From assembly GCF_900637855.1 (NCBI RefSeq), contig NZ_LR134440.1:1-64000 (forward strand): 64,000 nt of DNA, in the 5' to 3' direction. A program made the translations under genes and the position numbers. The DNA comes from Neisseria animaloris (GTDB lineage Bacteria; Pseudomonadota; Gammaproteobacteria; Burkholderiales; Neisseriaceae). This document shows positions 9,111-18,489 of the stretch, piece by piece; positions within the stretch are counted from its first letter, which is position 1, and each line of letters opens with the position of its first letter. The notes under the pieces were generated by a model. That model saw only the letters and a program-made list of their open reading frames with translations, searched no databases and had not been told where the DNA came from.

Positions 9111-9137
9111 AGGCCGTCTGAAATTTTCAGGCGGCCT
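9111..9137 (+). repeat. Imperfect DUS inverted pair in the Slam leader
   Basis: AGGCCGTCTGAAA is followed at once by TTTCAGGCGGCCT, making a tight stem that ends 7-16 bases before the possible start codons. There is no T run, so it may act on translation initiation rather than termination. Confidence 0.6.
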
Positions 9138-9152
9138 GATTAAATGATACTT

Positions 9153-10649
9153 ATGAAAAAAACATTATTTTTTTGTTCTTTAGCTTTTTTTTCATCAGCC
9201 GTATTTGCCGATACAGTTCCGTTTCCCAGACCGGAGCCCCAAGTTGAGCCGGAGTTGAAACTTCATACGGCGGAGCCCAGTGTGCTTGACGCAACAGACA
9301 AACCTAAACCTGTAACGGAAACGAAACAGGAGCAGGTGTTGGAAGTGAATGCACAGATGTTGCTGGAAAATCCTGAATTACTTTCACGAGCGATGTATTC
9401 GGCAGTAATGATGCAAAATATGGCCGGTATTAAAGTGTTGCTGCCTATTTACGAGAAATGGCCCCAGCATGACAAGGGATTGGCTAAATTCGGGCGGGCA
9501 TTGGTGGCACAGTCTGAAGGTAGGGCTAAAGAGGCGGTGAAGCTTTACCGTGAATTGATTGCAGAGCAGCCGGAAGCAACAGTTATCCGTATGCAGTTGG
9601 CACAGGCTTTATTTGAGGATCAGCAGAACGAGGCGGCAGCCGATCAATTTGACCGTTTGCAGAGTGAAAATCTGCCGGATGTCGTGCGTGAACGGGTTGT
9701 ACAGTACCGCGAAGTTTTGCGTAAACGTGATGCCTGGCAGGTATATGCAGGAATCAATGTTGCTCGCGAGCAGAATATTAACCAAGCACCCAAACAGCGT
9801 CGGTTGGGGGATTATCTTAACGAGCGGCAATGCGCTGAAGCCAAAAAAAGAGACCCAAGTGATGATTGTTTCCGTGGTTGGACATTTGATGCGCCGATAG
9901 ATGCCACAGGCATCAGCTATCAAGCCGGGATTGAAAAAAAATGGTCGGTCAATGACGGTTTTTATACTAAGGCGGGTGTGGATATTTATGGTAAAAATTA
10001 CCCGTCGTATTCCCGCTATAACGATACTACCATCCGCATAACAGGAGGTGTCGGACATGCGGATCAGCGTAATGATATAGGTGTTTCACCGTTTCATGAA
10101 CGTCGGATTTTCAGTAATGAATCATATAGCTATGCTAACGGTGTGCGGTTGCATTGGAACCGCTGGCAAACTAGGCGGTTACAGACGTTAACTGCGGTTG
10201 AGCTGGGCCGTCTGAAAAATATCCGGCGCCAACGCTCTGATATAAGCAGTCAATTGGTCAGCAGTTCATTGGTATTTTACCCGCATGCCCGCAGGTATTG
10301 GTTGTTGGGAACGGATTTCTATAAAGAGCGTAATGGTGTAGACCGTTCCGATAATTTCAACCGCTACGGCGTGCGGGTGGCATGGGGGCAGGAATGGACC
10401 GGCGGTTTGTCTACCCGTATGCAGATTGGCGGAGCAAGACGTTTATATGATACGCCTACTTTCCTATCCAACGGCGAGCGTCGTGAAGATAAAGAGTGGA
10501 ATGCTTCTGTATCGTTATGGCACCGCGCCGTACATTTTGGCGGTATTACTCCGCGTCTGACTTTTTCTCATAACCGTACTTCCAGTAACGATGTTTTTCA
10601 TGAACATAGTAAGAACCGTGCGTTTATTGAGTTAAGCAAAACTTTTTAG
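9153..10649 (+). CDS. Slam family surface lipoprotein assembly modulator (outer membrane)
   Basis: About 498 residues from the ATG at 9153; an ATG nine bases upstream (9144) is equally possible. A signal peptide ends at about VFA|DTV. Residues ~85-190 form TPR-like helices (RAKEAVKLYRELIAEQPEATVIRM), and the remainder is a DUF560/Slam beta-barrel with the family's closing pattern (SLWHRAVHFGGITPRLTFSH, SKNRAFIELSKTF). Slams move lipoproteins with small C-terminal barrels across the outer membrane. Its likely client is the lipoprotein encoded just upstream. A Fur-like site and a DUS hairpin precede it. Confidence 0.92.
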   Translation: MKKTLFFCSLAFFSSAVFADTVPFPRPEPQVEPELKLHTAEPSVLDATDKPKPVTETKQEQVLEVNAQMLLENPELLSRAMYSAVMMQNMAGIKVLLPIYEKWPQHDKGLAKFGRALVAQSEGRAKEAVKLYRELIAEQPEATVIRMQLAQALFEDQQNEAAADQFDRLQSENLPDVVRERVVQYREVLRKRDAWQVYAGINVAREQNINQAPKQRRLGDYLNERQCAEAKKRDPSDDCFRGWTFDAPIDATGISYQAGIEKKWSVNDGFYTKAGVDIYGKNYPSYSRYNDTTIRITGGVGHADQRNDIGVSPFHERRIFSNESYSYANGVRLHWNRWQTRRLQTLTAVELGRLKNIRRQRSDISSQLVSSSLVFYPHARRYWLLGTDFYKERNGVDRSDNFNRYGVRVAWGQEWTGGLSTRMQIGGARRLYDTPTFLSNGERREDKEWNASVSLWHRAVHFGGITPRLTFSHNRTSSNDVFHEHSKNRAFIELSKTF

Positions 10650-10668
10650 ATTGATTCTTTAAGTTAAA

Positions 10669-10700
10669 AAAGGCCGTCTGCATATTTCAGACGGCCTTTT
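10669..10700 (+). terminator. DUS-pair terminator after Slam
   Basis: AAAGGCCGTCTG and CAGACGGCCTTTT form a stem with a T tail about 20 bases after the stop codon. Confidence 0.75.
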
Positions 10701-10839
10701 GCATAGGCTTTGCTTGCAGATGCGGTATAATTAAACAATTACAGCCGAAATGCCAGGATATTTTATCTTTGTATTTTATATATCTGGAACTTAATATCAA
10801 TTATCAATGCCGTCTGAAACGGCTGATACGGGAGAGAAA

Positions 10840-11595
10840 ATGGATACACCGCAAAGCCCGCTGCCGCACCATCGCGCTTCTTTGCGCCAAAACAGTATTT
10901 ATCTGTTGCCGAATTCTTTTACTATTGCGGCGCTGTTTTCTGCGTTTTTTGCGATTACCCAAGCCATGCACGGGCGTTATGAAACGGCGGCAATTGCCGT
11001 GTTCGTTTCCATGCTGCTTGATGGGATGGACGGGCGTGTGGCGCGTTGGACAAACAGCCAAAGTGCATTTGGCGAACAGCTCGACAGTTTGGCCGATATG
11101 GTGAGTTTCGGCGTTGCCCCTGCGTTGATTGCCTATAAATGGCAGCTTTGGCAGTTTGGTAAGATAGGTTATTCGGTGGCGTTTATTTATTGTGCCTGTG
11201 CAGCTTTACGTTTGGCATTATTCAATACTTTGATAGGAAAAGTTGATAAACGCTGGTTCATCGGTATTCCAAGCCCCACTGCCGCGGCATTGATTGTGGG
11301 CATGATTTGGGTAAGCCACAGTCATGAAGCTCTGCCTGCATTGGAATGGGTTTGCCTGATTGTAACGCTGTTTGCCGGGCTTTCGATGGTGGTGCAGATT
11401 CCGTTTTGGAGTTTCAAAGAAATCAACGTGCGCCGCCGCGTACCGTTTTTCGCTATGGTGGTTTTCATGTTGCTATTGCTGATTGTGGCTTGGGAACCTT
11501 CGTTGGTACTGTTTTTGTTTTTCTTGGGATACAGTTTGTCGGGTTATGTGATGTTTGCATGGCGTTGGTTGAAACGGCGGAAACAGGCTGTTTGA
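10840..11595 (+). CDS. pssA: CDP-diacylglycerol-serine O-phosphatidyltransferase
   Basis: 251 residues from the ATG at 10840, which follows a GGGAGAG ribosome site. A longer frame opens at 10807, but its first codons are simply an AT-type uptake sequence, so I reject that start. The inner-membrane enzyme joins CDP-diacylglycerol and serine to make phosphatidylserine. The CDP-alcohol transferase motif is complete: DGMDGRVAR, then G and the two aspartates of GEQLDSLAD. Several transmembrane helices follow up to the C-terminus. Confidence 0.92.
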   Translation: MDTPQSPLPHHRASLRQNSIYLLPNSFTIAALFSAFFAITQAMHGRYETAAIAVFVSMLLDGMDGRVARWTNSQSAFGEQLDSLADMVSFGVAPALIAYKWQLWQFGKIGYSVAFIYCACAALRLALFNTLIGKVDKRWFIGIPSPTAAALIVGMIWVSHSHEALPALEWVCLIVTLFAGLSMVVQIPFWSFKEINVRRRVPFFAMVVFMLLLLIVAWEPSLVLFLFFLGYSLSGYVMFAWRWLKRRKQAV

Positions 11596-11734
11596 AATGG
11601 CAACGGCTTTGCGAATCCCGCTTCTTTGGCTTTGGGTTACCGTAATCCGGCTCGGTGTGAAGTGGTAACGGTTTGTGCTGTACAGATCGTGTGTGGAAGC
11701 CTTTGTGCGGCAGTTGTTTGATTTAATGGATGAA

Positions 11735-11771
11735 GGCCGTCTGAAAATGAAATATTTGTTTTCAGACGGCC
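11735..11771 (+). terminator. DUS-pair hairpin between pssA and aspA
   Basis: Inverted uptake sequences with a 15-base loop. The T tail is weak. No gene is seen in the ~230 bases between pssA and aspA. Confidence 0.5.
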
Positions 11772-11823
11772 CCGTCTGCTTCTCGTTGTTTTAGTAGGCT
11801 AATCGATAATATGGAGAAATGAT

Positions 11824-13239
11824 ATGAACACCCGTAAAGAAACTGACTTACTCGGAGAACGTTTGATTTCCAATGATGTTTATTGGGGAATTCATGCCTT
11901 GCGCGCCGTTGAGAATTTTAAGATTTCTTCACAGAAGATTTCAGATATTCCCGAGTTTGTGCGCGGCATGGTAATGGTAAAAAAAGCAACCGCCCGGGCT
12001 AACGGCGAATTAGGAGTGATTCCTGCCGATGTTGCGACAGCGATTGAAACGGCATGTGATGAGGTGTTGGTAAAAGACCGTTGTTTGGATCAGTTTCCGT
12101 TGGACGTTTTTCAAGGCGGAGCAGGTACTTCATTAAATATGAATACCAACGAAGTGATCGCCAACCTTGCTTTGGAAATATTAGGTTATGAAAAAGGCCG
12201 CTACGATATTATCAACCCGATGGATCATGTTAATGCCAGCCAGTCTACTAACGATGCCTATCCGACGGGTTTCCGTATTGCAGTTTACAACAGCATTATT
12301 GCCATGTTGGAGCATGTAGGCCGTCTGAAAAAATCATTTGAAAATAAAGCCGAAGAATTCAGCGGCATATTGAAAATGGGGCGTACCCAGTTGCAAGATG
12401 CCGTGCCGATGACAGTCGGTCAGGAATTCGGCGCATTTGCCACATTGCTTGAAGAAGAAATCCGGCACCTTTCACACGCTGCAGCTTCACTGCTGGAAGT
12501 AAATTTGGGTGCTACTGCAATCGGTACCGGTGTGAATGCGCCCGAAGGGTATTCACAACTGGCGGTGAAAAAACTTTCCGAAGTGAGCGGGTTGGCTTGT
12601 ACATTGTCTCCCAACCTGATTGAAGCCACTTCAGACTGCGGCGATTATGTAACCGTGCACGGTGCGTTGAAACGCACTGCGGTAAAACTCTCCAAGATTT
12701 GCAATGACTTGCGCCTGCTGTCATCAGGCCCCCGCGCCGGTTTGAACGAAATCAACTTGCCGGAAATGCAGGCCGGTTCGTCTATTATGCCGGCCAAAGT
12801 CAACCCCGTGATTCCCGAAGTGGTTAATCAAGTGTGTTTCAAAGTGATCGGTAACGATACCGCCGTTACCTTCGCAGCCGAAGCGGGACAATTGCAATTG
12901 AACGTGATGGAGCCGGTAATCGGGCAATGTATGTTTGAAAGCATTTCCATTATCGGCAATGCCTGCGTGAATCTCGCCGAAAAATGCGTGGACGGCATTA
13001 CCGTTAACCGCGGAGTGTGCGAACAATATGTGTTGAATTCCATCGGGTTGGTAACGTATCTCAACCCCTTTATCGGCCACCACAACGGCGATAAAGTAGG
13101 TAAGATCTGCGCACAAACCGGTAAAGGCGTGCGTGAAGTGGTGTTGGAATTGGGTTTGTTGGGCGAAGCAGAATTGGACGACATTCTGTCGCCCGAAAAC
13201 CTTATGAATCCGCAATACAAAGCTAAACGGTTTAATTAG
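11824..13239 (+). CDS. aspA: Aspartate ammonia-lyase
   Basis: 471 residues (E. coli 478). It interconverts aspartate and fumarate plus ammonia. The fumarase/aspartase signature [11 protein letters not shown] is present near residue 320, as are the substrate segments [15 protein letters not shown] and [10 protein letters not shown]. The ATG follows GGAGAAATGAT. It stands alone between two DUS hairpins. Confidence 0.95.
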   Translation: MNTRKETDLLGERLISNDVYWGIHALRAVENFKISSQKISDIPEFVRGMVMVKKATARANGELGVIPADVATAIETACDEVLVKDRCLDQFPLDVFQGGAGTSLNMNTNEVIANLALEILGYEKGRYDIINPMDHVNASQSTNDAYPTGFRIAVYNSIIAMLEHVGRLKKSFENKAEEFSGILKMGRTQLQDAVPMTVGQEFGAFATLLEEEIRHLSHAAASLLEVNLGATAIGTGVNAPEGYSQLAVKKLSEVSGLACTLSPNLIEATSDCGDYVTVHGALKRTAVKLSKICNDLRLLSSGPRAGLNEINLPEMQAGSSIMPAKVNPVIPEVVNQVCFKVIGNDTAVTFAAEAGQLQLNVMEPVIGQCMFESISIIGNACVNLAEKCVDGITVNRGVCEQYVLNSIGLVTYLNPFIGHHNGDKVGKICAQTGKGVREVVLELGLLGEAELDDILSPENLMNPQYKAKRFN

Positions 13240-13320
13240 GCCGTCTGAAACATACCGGCCGGATATGGCAAGTGTATGAACGGTTAAAACACATACTTCT
13301 TAATTGGTAGCTGCATTACA

Positions 13321-13353
13321 CAGAGGCCGTCTGAAATTTTCAGACGGCCTCTG
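13321..13353 (+). terminator. Perfect DUS-pair terminator after aspA
   Basis: CAGAGGCCGTCTGAAA and TTTCAGACGGCCTCTG are exact complements with a minimal loop. Confidence 0.75.
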
Positions 13354-13530
13354 TGTATCGGCAGTGTGCTCTGTAAAGCATTACCGCCATTACAGTATCA
13401 AGCACTATCTCAAACTACTTTTACAATGACAAAAACATTTATTGCTTGAACCTGCTATCGAAAGCTACTATGCTCGAACAGAGCCTTTTCGGGCTTGCCG
13501 AATGATAAATTAATAAAAGGAGAAACAATT

Positions 13531-15015
13531 ATGTCAAAAAATCTGAATGTATTCGATAAGGAATACGGCCTGCTGATTGACGGCGAATGGACCAAAGGCA
13601 GCAAGGGCGAGCTGATGACATCGTATAACCCTTCCAACGGTGAAGAGTTGGCGAAATTTGTCGATGCCAGCAACGAAGATGTGGATGCGGCGGTAAAAGC
13701 CGCTCAGGAAGCGTTTAAAACATGGAAAAAAACCACCGCAGCCGAACGCGCCGTGATTTTGAACCAAATCGCCGACGTGATCGACGGAAACGCCGAGTTG
13801 TTTGCTTTGCAGGAAACTCTGGATAACGGTAAACCCATACGCGAAACCCGTGCCGCCGATATTCCGCTGGCTTCCGACCATTTCCGCTATTTCGCCGGCG
13901 TTATCCGCGGCGAAGAAGGCACTTGCAACCAGTTGGACGAAGAAGATTTGTCTATCGTATTGCGCGAACCCATCGGCGTGGTAGGCCAAATTATTCCGTG
14001 GAACTTCCCGTTCCTGATGGCGGCTTGGAAAATCGCTCCCGCCTTGGCTGCGGGCTGTACCATCGTTATCCACCCGTCAAGCAGCACTTCGTTGAGCCTG
14101 CTGTCGTTCGCGCAAAAAGTGAACCACTTGCTGCCTAAAGGTGTGTTGAACATCATTACCGGCCGCGGCTCGAAATCGGGCGAATATATGCTGCATCATA
14201 AAGGCTTTAGCAAGCTGGCTTTTACCGGTTCTACCGAAGTCGGCCGTCATGTGGGTATTGCCGCCGCCGAAATGTTGATTCCCGCTACGTTGGAATTGGG
14301 CGGTAAGTCTGCGAATATTTTCTTCGACGACATGCCGTTCGACAAAGCTTTGGAAGGGGCGCAAAAAGGTATTTTGTTCAACCAAGGCCAAGTGTGCTGT
14401 GCCGGCTCGCGTATTTTCGTGCAGGAAGGTATTTACGATAAATTCGTGAATGCGCTGGCCGAAGAGTTTAAGAAAGTGAAAGTCGGCCTGCCGTGGGAAG
14501 ATGACACTCAAATGGGCGCGCAAGTGAATGCCGGCCAACTGGAAACCATTTTGAAATACGTGAAAATCGGCGAGCAAGAGGGCGCGCGCATCATTACCGG
14601 CGGTAAGAAAATCGAAAGCGGCGATTTGGGCAAAGGCGAATTTGTCGAGCCCACCCTGATTGCGGCACAAAGCAACGACGACCGTGTTTCGCAAGAAGAA
14701 ATCTTCGGCCCGGTAGCAACTGTAATCAAGTTCAAAACCGAAGAAGACGTGATCAAAATGGCTAACGATTCCGAATACGGTTTGGGCGGTGCGGTTTGGA
14801 GTAAAGACATCAACCGCTGCCTGCGTGTTTCCCGTGCTTTGGAAACCGGTCGCGTTTGGGTGAACTGCTACAACCGCTTGCCAGCCGGTGCACCGTTCGG
14901 CGGTTACAAAACTTCCGGTATCGGCCGCGAAACCCACAAGATGATGTTGGCTGCTTACACCCAAGTGAAAAACATTTACATCAGCACCCGCGAAGAGCGT
15001 GAAGGCATGTATTGA
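13531..15015 (+). CDS. NAD-dependent aldehyde dehydrogenase
   Basis: 494 residues from the ATG at 13531, chosen because AAAGGAGAAAC lies just ahead; an upstream in-frame ATG at 13495 lacks one. Signature elements are PWNFPFLMAAWK, FTGSTEVGR, the general-base glutamate in LELGGKSANI, the catalytic cysteine in NQGQVCCAGSR, and EEIFGPV. It resembles AldB/acetaldehyde dehydrogenase-type enzymes, but the substrate cannot be told from sequence alone. It is monocistronic, ending in a DUS terminator. Confidence 0.9.
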   Translation: MSKNLNVFDKEYGLLIDGEWTKGSKGELMTSYNPSNGEELAKFVDASNEDVDAAVKAAQEAFKTWKKTTAAERAVILNQIADVIDGNAELFALQETLDNGKPIRETRAADIPLASDHFRYFAGVIRGEEGTCNQLDEEDLSIVLREPIGVVGQIIPWNFPFLMAAWKIAPALAAGCTIVIHPSSSTSLSLLSFAQKVNHLLPKGVLNIITGRGSKSGEYMLHHKGFSKLAFTGSTEVGRHVGIAAAEMLIPATLELGGKSANIFFDDMPFDKALEGAQKGILFNQGQVCCAGSRIFVQEGIYDKFVNALAEEFKKVKVGLPWEDDTQMGAQVNAGQLETILKYVKIGEQEGARIITGGKKIESGDLGKGEFVEPTLIAAQSNDDRVSQEEIFGPVATVIKFKTEEDVIKMANDSEYGLGGAVWSKDINRCLRVSRALETGRVWVNCYNRLPAGAPFGGYKTSGIGRETHKMMLAAYTQVKNIYISTREEREGMY

Positions 15016-15041
15016 TTGTTGATGTGATCTTGGTTTGAAAC

Positions 15042-15073
15042 AGGCCGTCTGAAATGTTTTTCAGACGGCCTTT
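15042..15073 (+). terminator. DUS-pair terminator, convergent between aldehyde dehydrogenase and kbp
   Basis: AGGCCGTCTGAAA and TTTCAGACGGCCT with a T-rich tail, usable from both sides. Confidence 0.75.
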
Positions 15074-15107
15074 GTTTATTCAAACAGGCAAAGGAGTGCC
15101 GGAAAGG

Positions 15108-15584
15108 TTACTCGGGAATGCGTAATTTCTGGCCCGGGTAAATTTTATTCGGATCGCTCAACATCGGCTTGTTGGCTTCAAAGATTTTCATGTATTTGTT
15201 GGCATCACCGTAGTATTTTTTTGCAATGGCGGATAAGGTGTCGCCTTTAACTACGTCGTGATACTGTGCGGCCACCGCAGCGGGGAAAGTCAGATTATTT
15301 TCAACACTGGATACGCCGGTTATGTTGCCGGCAGCCAAAACCGCTTTTTCGGCAGCTTCTTGAGAAGGTGCGGAGCCGCTCAAGGTTACTTTGCCGCTTG
15401 CTCCGTCGAAGCTGACGTTTAATCCGGTTAAGCCGAGGTTTTGTTTTTCAATATACGCTTGGATGGCGGTTGACGCTTTCTGGTTCAGATCCTCCACGTT
15501 GGCGGCAGCTGCCGCAGCGACTTCTTTTTCATCTTTACCGAACAGCTTTTCGCCTGCATTTTTAATGAAGCTGAATAAACCCAT
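15108..15584 (-). CDS. kbp: BON-LysM protein, potassium-binding protein Kbp (YgaU)
   Basis: 158 residues (E. coli Kbp 149). A BON domain spans about 28-100 and a LysM domain about 108-157 (HDVVKGDTLSAIAKKYYGDA, NKIYPGQKLRIPE). No signal peptide is present, matching the cytoplasmic Kbp family that binds K+ and helps under osmotic stress. The ATG has a strong AAAGGAG ribosome site. Confidence 0.9.
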   Translation of the reverse strand: MGLFSFIKNAGEKLFGKDEKEVAAAAAANVEDLNQKASTAIQAYIEKQNLGLTGLNVSFDGASGKVTLSGSAPSQEAAEKAVLAAGNITGVSSVENNLTFPAAVAAQYHDVVKGDTLSAIAKKYYGDANKYMKIFEANKPMLSDPNKIYPGQKLRIPE

Positions 15585-15827
15585 GGTGATACTCCTTTAT
15601 GAACAATCGTTAAAAATCCGATAATTTCGTTGGAACGCTGCAAATGCGGCTCTACCGGAAAATGAGTGGGAGGCGACAGTTTTGCCGAAGCGCCAACTTT
15701 CATATCATTGTATGTACCGTCGGTTTTGACAAGCACGCGGAACAAGCCTTACTTGGTTTTACAAAACAGGGCATGAGGCCGGCGATATTGTTACAATGTG
15801 AACATAATATATTCGAACTATTTGATT

Positions 15828-16505
15828 ATGAACGGTGATATTACGCTGCTTACTTTGTTTCTTATCGGTTTTTTCGGCGGCGGCCATTGCGTGGGCATGT
15901 GCGGCGGACTGAGCAGCGCATTTGCTTTACAATTGCCGCCGCATATCAACCGGTTTTGGTTGATTGTGTTGCTCAATACCGGTCGCGTCAGTAGCTATAC
16001 CGTTATCGGGTTGTTGCTCGGATTGCTCGGGCAAATCGGCATTTCGTTCGATCAAACCCGTTGGCTGCAAAACATTTTATTTGTTGCCGCCAATCTGTTG
16101 CTGCTGTTTTTGGGGCTTTATCTGGCCGGGCTTTCGGGACTGGCGGGCAAAGTGGAAAGTATCGGAAAGCCGGTGTGGAGGCGGCTGAATCCGTTGTTGA
16201 ACAAACTACTGCCGATACGGTCGGTGTCTGCGTGTTTCGGCGTGGGTCTGCTCTGGGGTTGGTTGCCGTGCGGTCTGGTGTATAGTGCTTCGTTATATGC
16301 ACTTGGCAGCGGTAGTGCCAAACAGGGCGGATTATATATGTTGGCGTTTGCGCTCGGTACGTTGCCTAATCTGCTGGTAATGGGCTTTTTTGCCGTGCAG
16401 TTCAAGCAGTTTTTGCAGCGGCGCAGTGTGAGGTTTGCCGCAGGGTTGGCGGTTGCGGCTTGGGCTGTTTGGCAGTTGGCAGGTTTTTTTCAGACGGCCT
16501 TTTAA
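15828..16505 (+). CDS. TauE/SafE- or DsbD-type transmembrane protein with HCVGMCGG motif
   Basis: 225 residues from the ATG at 15828; a GTG at 15798 is an alternative, and neither has a clear ribosome site. Six hydrophobic helices are evident. The first contains GGGHCVGMCGGL, and the fourth has WGWLPCGLVYS. This is the pattern of the DsbD_2/sulfite-exporter-like group often found with cytochrome oxidase or copper genes. The exact substrate is unknown. The last codons overlap an uptake sequence (GFFQTAF). Confidence 0.8.
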   Translation: MNGDITLLTLFLIGFFGGGHCVGMCGGLSSAFALQLPPHINRFWLIVLLNTGRVSSYTVIGLLLGLLGQIGISFDQTRWLQNILFVAANLLLLFLGLYLAGLSGLAGKVESIGKPVWRRLNPLLNKLLPIRSVSACFGVGLLWGWLPCGLVYSASLYALGSGSAKQGGLYMLAFALGTLPNLLVMGFFAVQFKQFLQRRSVRFAAGLAVAAWAVWQLAGFFQTAF

Positions 16506-16606
16506 AGTATTCGAATATCTTTCGGCAAGCAGGCATTTTCAGGGATACGCTTGCTTTGCGGCAGGCGGTGTCGTGTGATTAATGTTGTTGAACAGGGAGA
16601 AATGAT

Positions 16607-18352
16607 ATGACCAAACTTTATCTCGGCCCGGTGCTGTCTTTCCGTGGAGGAGCGGAAAAAGGCGAATGGAAAGTAACTGCAATGATTGCGGCAGACGGTA
16701 ACAAAAGCTTTCCGGTATTGAAAATGGATGGTAAAGCCACTCCTGCACCCAAGATATTGTTCGAGCATCGCGGCAAGGTTTTCCTGCGCTATGATTTATC
16801 GTGCAAGCAGCAGAAAGAAGAGCGGAAAGTCGAATACTGTATCGAAGGTATCGACGAAGTGTGGCATTTCACCGTGCCCGCGCGAGGCGAAGCGCCGCGT
16901 ATGGTTTATGTATCGTGCAACGGTTTTTCCGACGCTAACGGCATCCGCAAACTGATTAAAGGCGAGAACGCGGTTTGGGAAGATTTGCTGTGCAATCATG
17001 ATAAAGCCGTGCGCCCGAAGGATTATCGGTTGGATAAAGAACAGCTCTGGCATGAAATGCACACTCATGAAAAAGGCTTGCAGCGTTTCCATTTGATGGT
17101 TATGGGTGGCGATCAGATTTATTTCGACCCGATTTGGGATGATATTAAGCTGTTGAAAAAATGGATCGGCCTGCCTCGTAAGGAACAGTTGAAATATATT
17201 GTCAGTGCGGCGTTGGAGCGGAAAATCGAAGATTACTATATTGATTTCTATCTCAGCCGCTGGTTGCCGAACAACCATGCACCGTGGGGCTCGGTACACA
17301 AAACATTGGATTCGGCGCACGGCATGGCACGGATTCCGACCATAATGATGTGGGACGATCACGATATTTTCGACGGTTGGGGTTCGCACAGCCCGGAAAT
17401 GCAGCGCAGTCCGTTGTTCCAATGCCTGTTTTACCATGCACGGCGGGCATTCTGGATTTTCCAGATGCAGCAGGCGGCCGACCAACTGCCTGAACTGAAG
17501 CTGCGTACCGATGTTAATATGCGGATTGACGACCCGATTTTTGAACCGATTCGATGGTCTGAAGTGCTTAAATCCGACAAATTGGCCTTGCCGCTATTCG
17601 ATAATCAGCCTGGTTTTTCGTTTGCCCATACGGTAGGGCCGATCAGCCTGCTGGTGGCGGATTTGCGTACCGAGCGTTCGCACGAACAGGTTATGGGGCC
17701 GGAAACATGGCGCTCAATGCAGCAATGGCTCTCGTCAGGTATTTCCGAATGTCCAACCGACCGCCATCTGCTGTTTGTTTCCTCTGTGCCGGTAATGCAC
17801 CCCAAACTTTCGCTGGCGGAAATCCTGATGGACAATTTGGGTTACGATCATGTGCTGGACAGCAGTGCCGATGATTTGAAAGACCACTGGACCAACGACG
17901 ATCATGAAGGTGAGCGCAAACGCCTGATTGAAACCTTGTTTAAGACGGCACAGGAAAAACGAATGCGTGTAACCGTGCTTTCCGGCGACGTGCATGTGGC
18001 CGCATGGGGCGTGGTTTACCGTACCGATGTGGATAATTGTGATTGCAGTACGCAGATTCAGCAGCTTACTTCCAGTGCTGTCGTGCATCCTTCTTTAGTA
18101 TCGGTTATGGAGCGGCTGTTTTGCCAGATGTTGAACTCGTTGGCGAAGAAGAAACAAAAGCTGGATGTGCATTTGGAAGCGGAGATGATGTTGTTTCCTG
18201 CGTCCAACCGCTACATCATGCCGGCACGGAACTGGCTTGCTCTGGAATTGGATGCTAACCCTGATGGCCGTAAACTGTGGGCAAGTTGGCGTTGTGAAAC
18301 CAAAGGTGAATTTACCAACCACTTGTTGGCGATAGAGTCGGTTAAACGTTAA
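16607..18352 (+). CDS. PhoD-like metallophosphoesterase family protein
   Basis: 581 residues, no signal peptide, so probably cytoplasmic. Metal-site motifs of the alkaline phosphatase D/PhoD fold are visible: GGDQIYFDPIWDD near residue 165, MMWDDHDIFDGWGS near 247, and SGDVHVAAWG near 457. An N-terminal beta-rich region of ~100 residues precedes the catalytic part. The substrate is unknown. The gene converges on the second Slam, sharing a DUS hairpin. Confidence 0.85.
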   Translation: MTKLYLGPVLSFRGGAEKGEWKVTAMIAADGNKSFPVLKMDGKATPAPKILFEHRGKVFLRYDLSCKQQKEERKVEYCIEGIDEVWHFTVPARGEAPRMVYVSCNGFSDANGIRKLIKGENAVWEDLLCNHDKAVRPKDYRLDKEQLWHEMHTHEKGLQRFHLMVMGGDQIYFDPIWDDIKLLKKWIGLPRKEQLKYIVSAALERKIEDYYIDFYLSRWLPNNHAPWGSVHKTLDSAHGMARIPTIMMWDDHDIFDGWGSHSPEMQRSPLFQCLFYHARRAFWIFQMQQAADQLPELKLRTDVNMRIDDPIFEPIRWSEVLKSDKLALPLFDNQPGFSFAHTVGPISLLVADLRTERSHEQVMGPETWRSMQQWLSSGISECPTDRHLLFVSSVPVMHPKLSLAEILMDNLGYDHVLDSSADDLKDHWTNDDHEGERKRLIETLFKTAQEKRMRVTVLSGDVHVAAWGVVYRTDVDNCDCSTQIQQLTSSAVVHPSLVSVMERLFCQMLNSLAKKKQKLDVHLEAEMMLFPASNRYIMPARNWLALELDANPDGRKLWASWRCETKGEFTNHLLAIESVKR

Positions 18353-18373
18353 TTGCGTTTGACAGATTGTGAG

Positions 18374-18417
18374 AGGGCCGTCTGAAAACTTTATTTTTAA
18401 GTTTTCAGACGGCCTTT
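18374..18417 (+). terminator. DUS-pair terminator shared by the PhoD-like and Slam genes
   Basis: GGCCGTCTGAAAACTT and AAGTTTTCAGACGGCC form a long stem with a short loop, followed by TTTT. Confidence 0.75.
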
Positions 18418-18489
18418 TATTTGGGGAGAAGTATCATAAATCCGCGCGGTCGCCGGTTTGTATGGAAGTTCAACCTGTACGGTTGCGCG

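Noticed and set aside
14077..14964. Long antisense frame in the aldehyde dehydrogenase gene
   Set aside because: Follows codon bias of the real gene on the other strand; no motif, no ribosome site.
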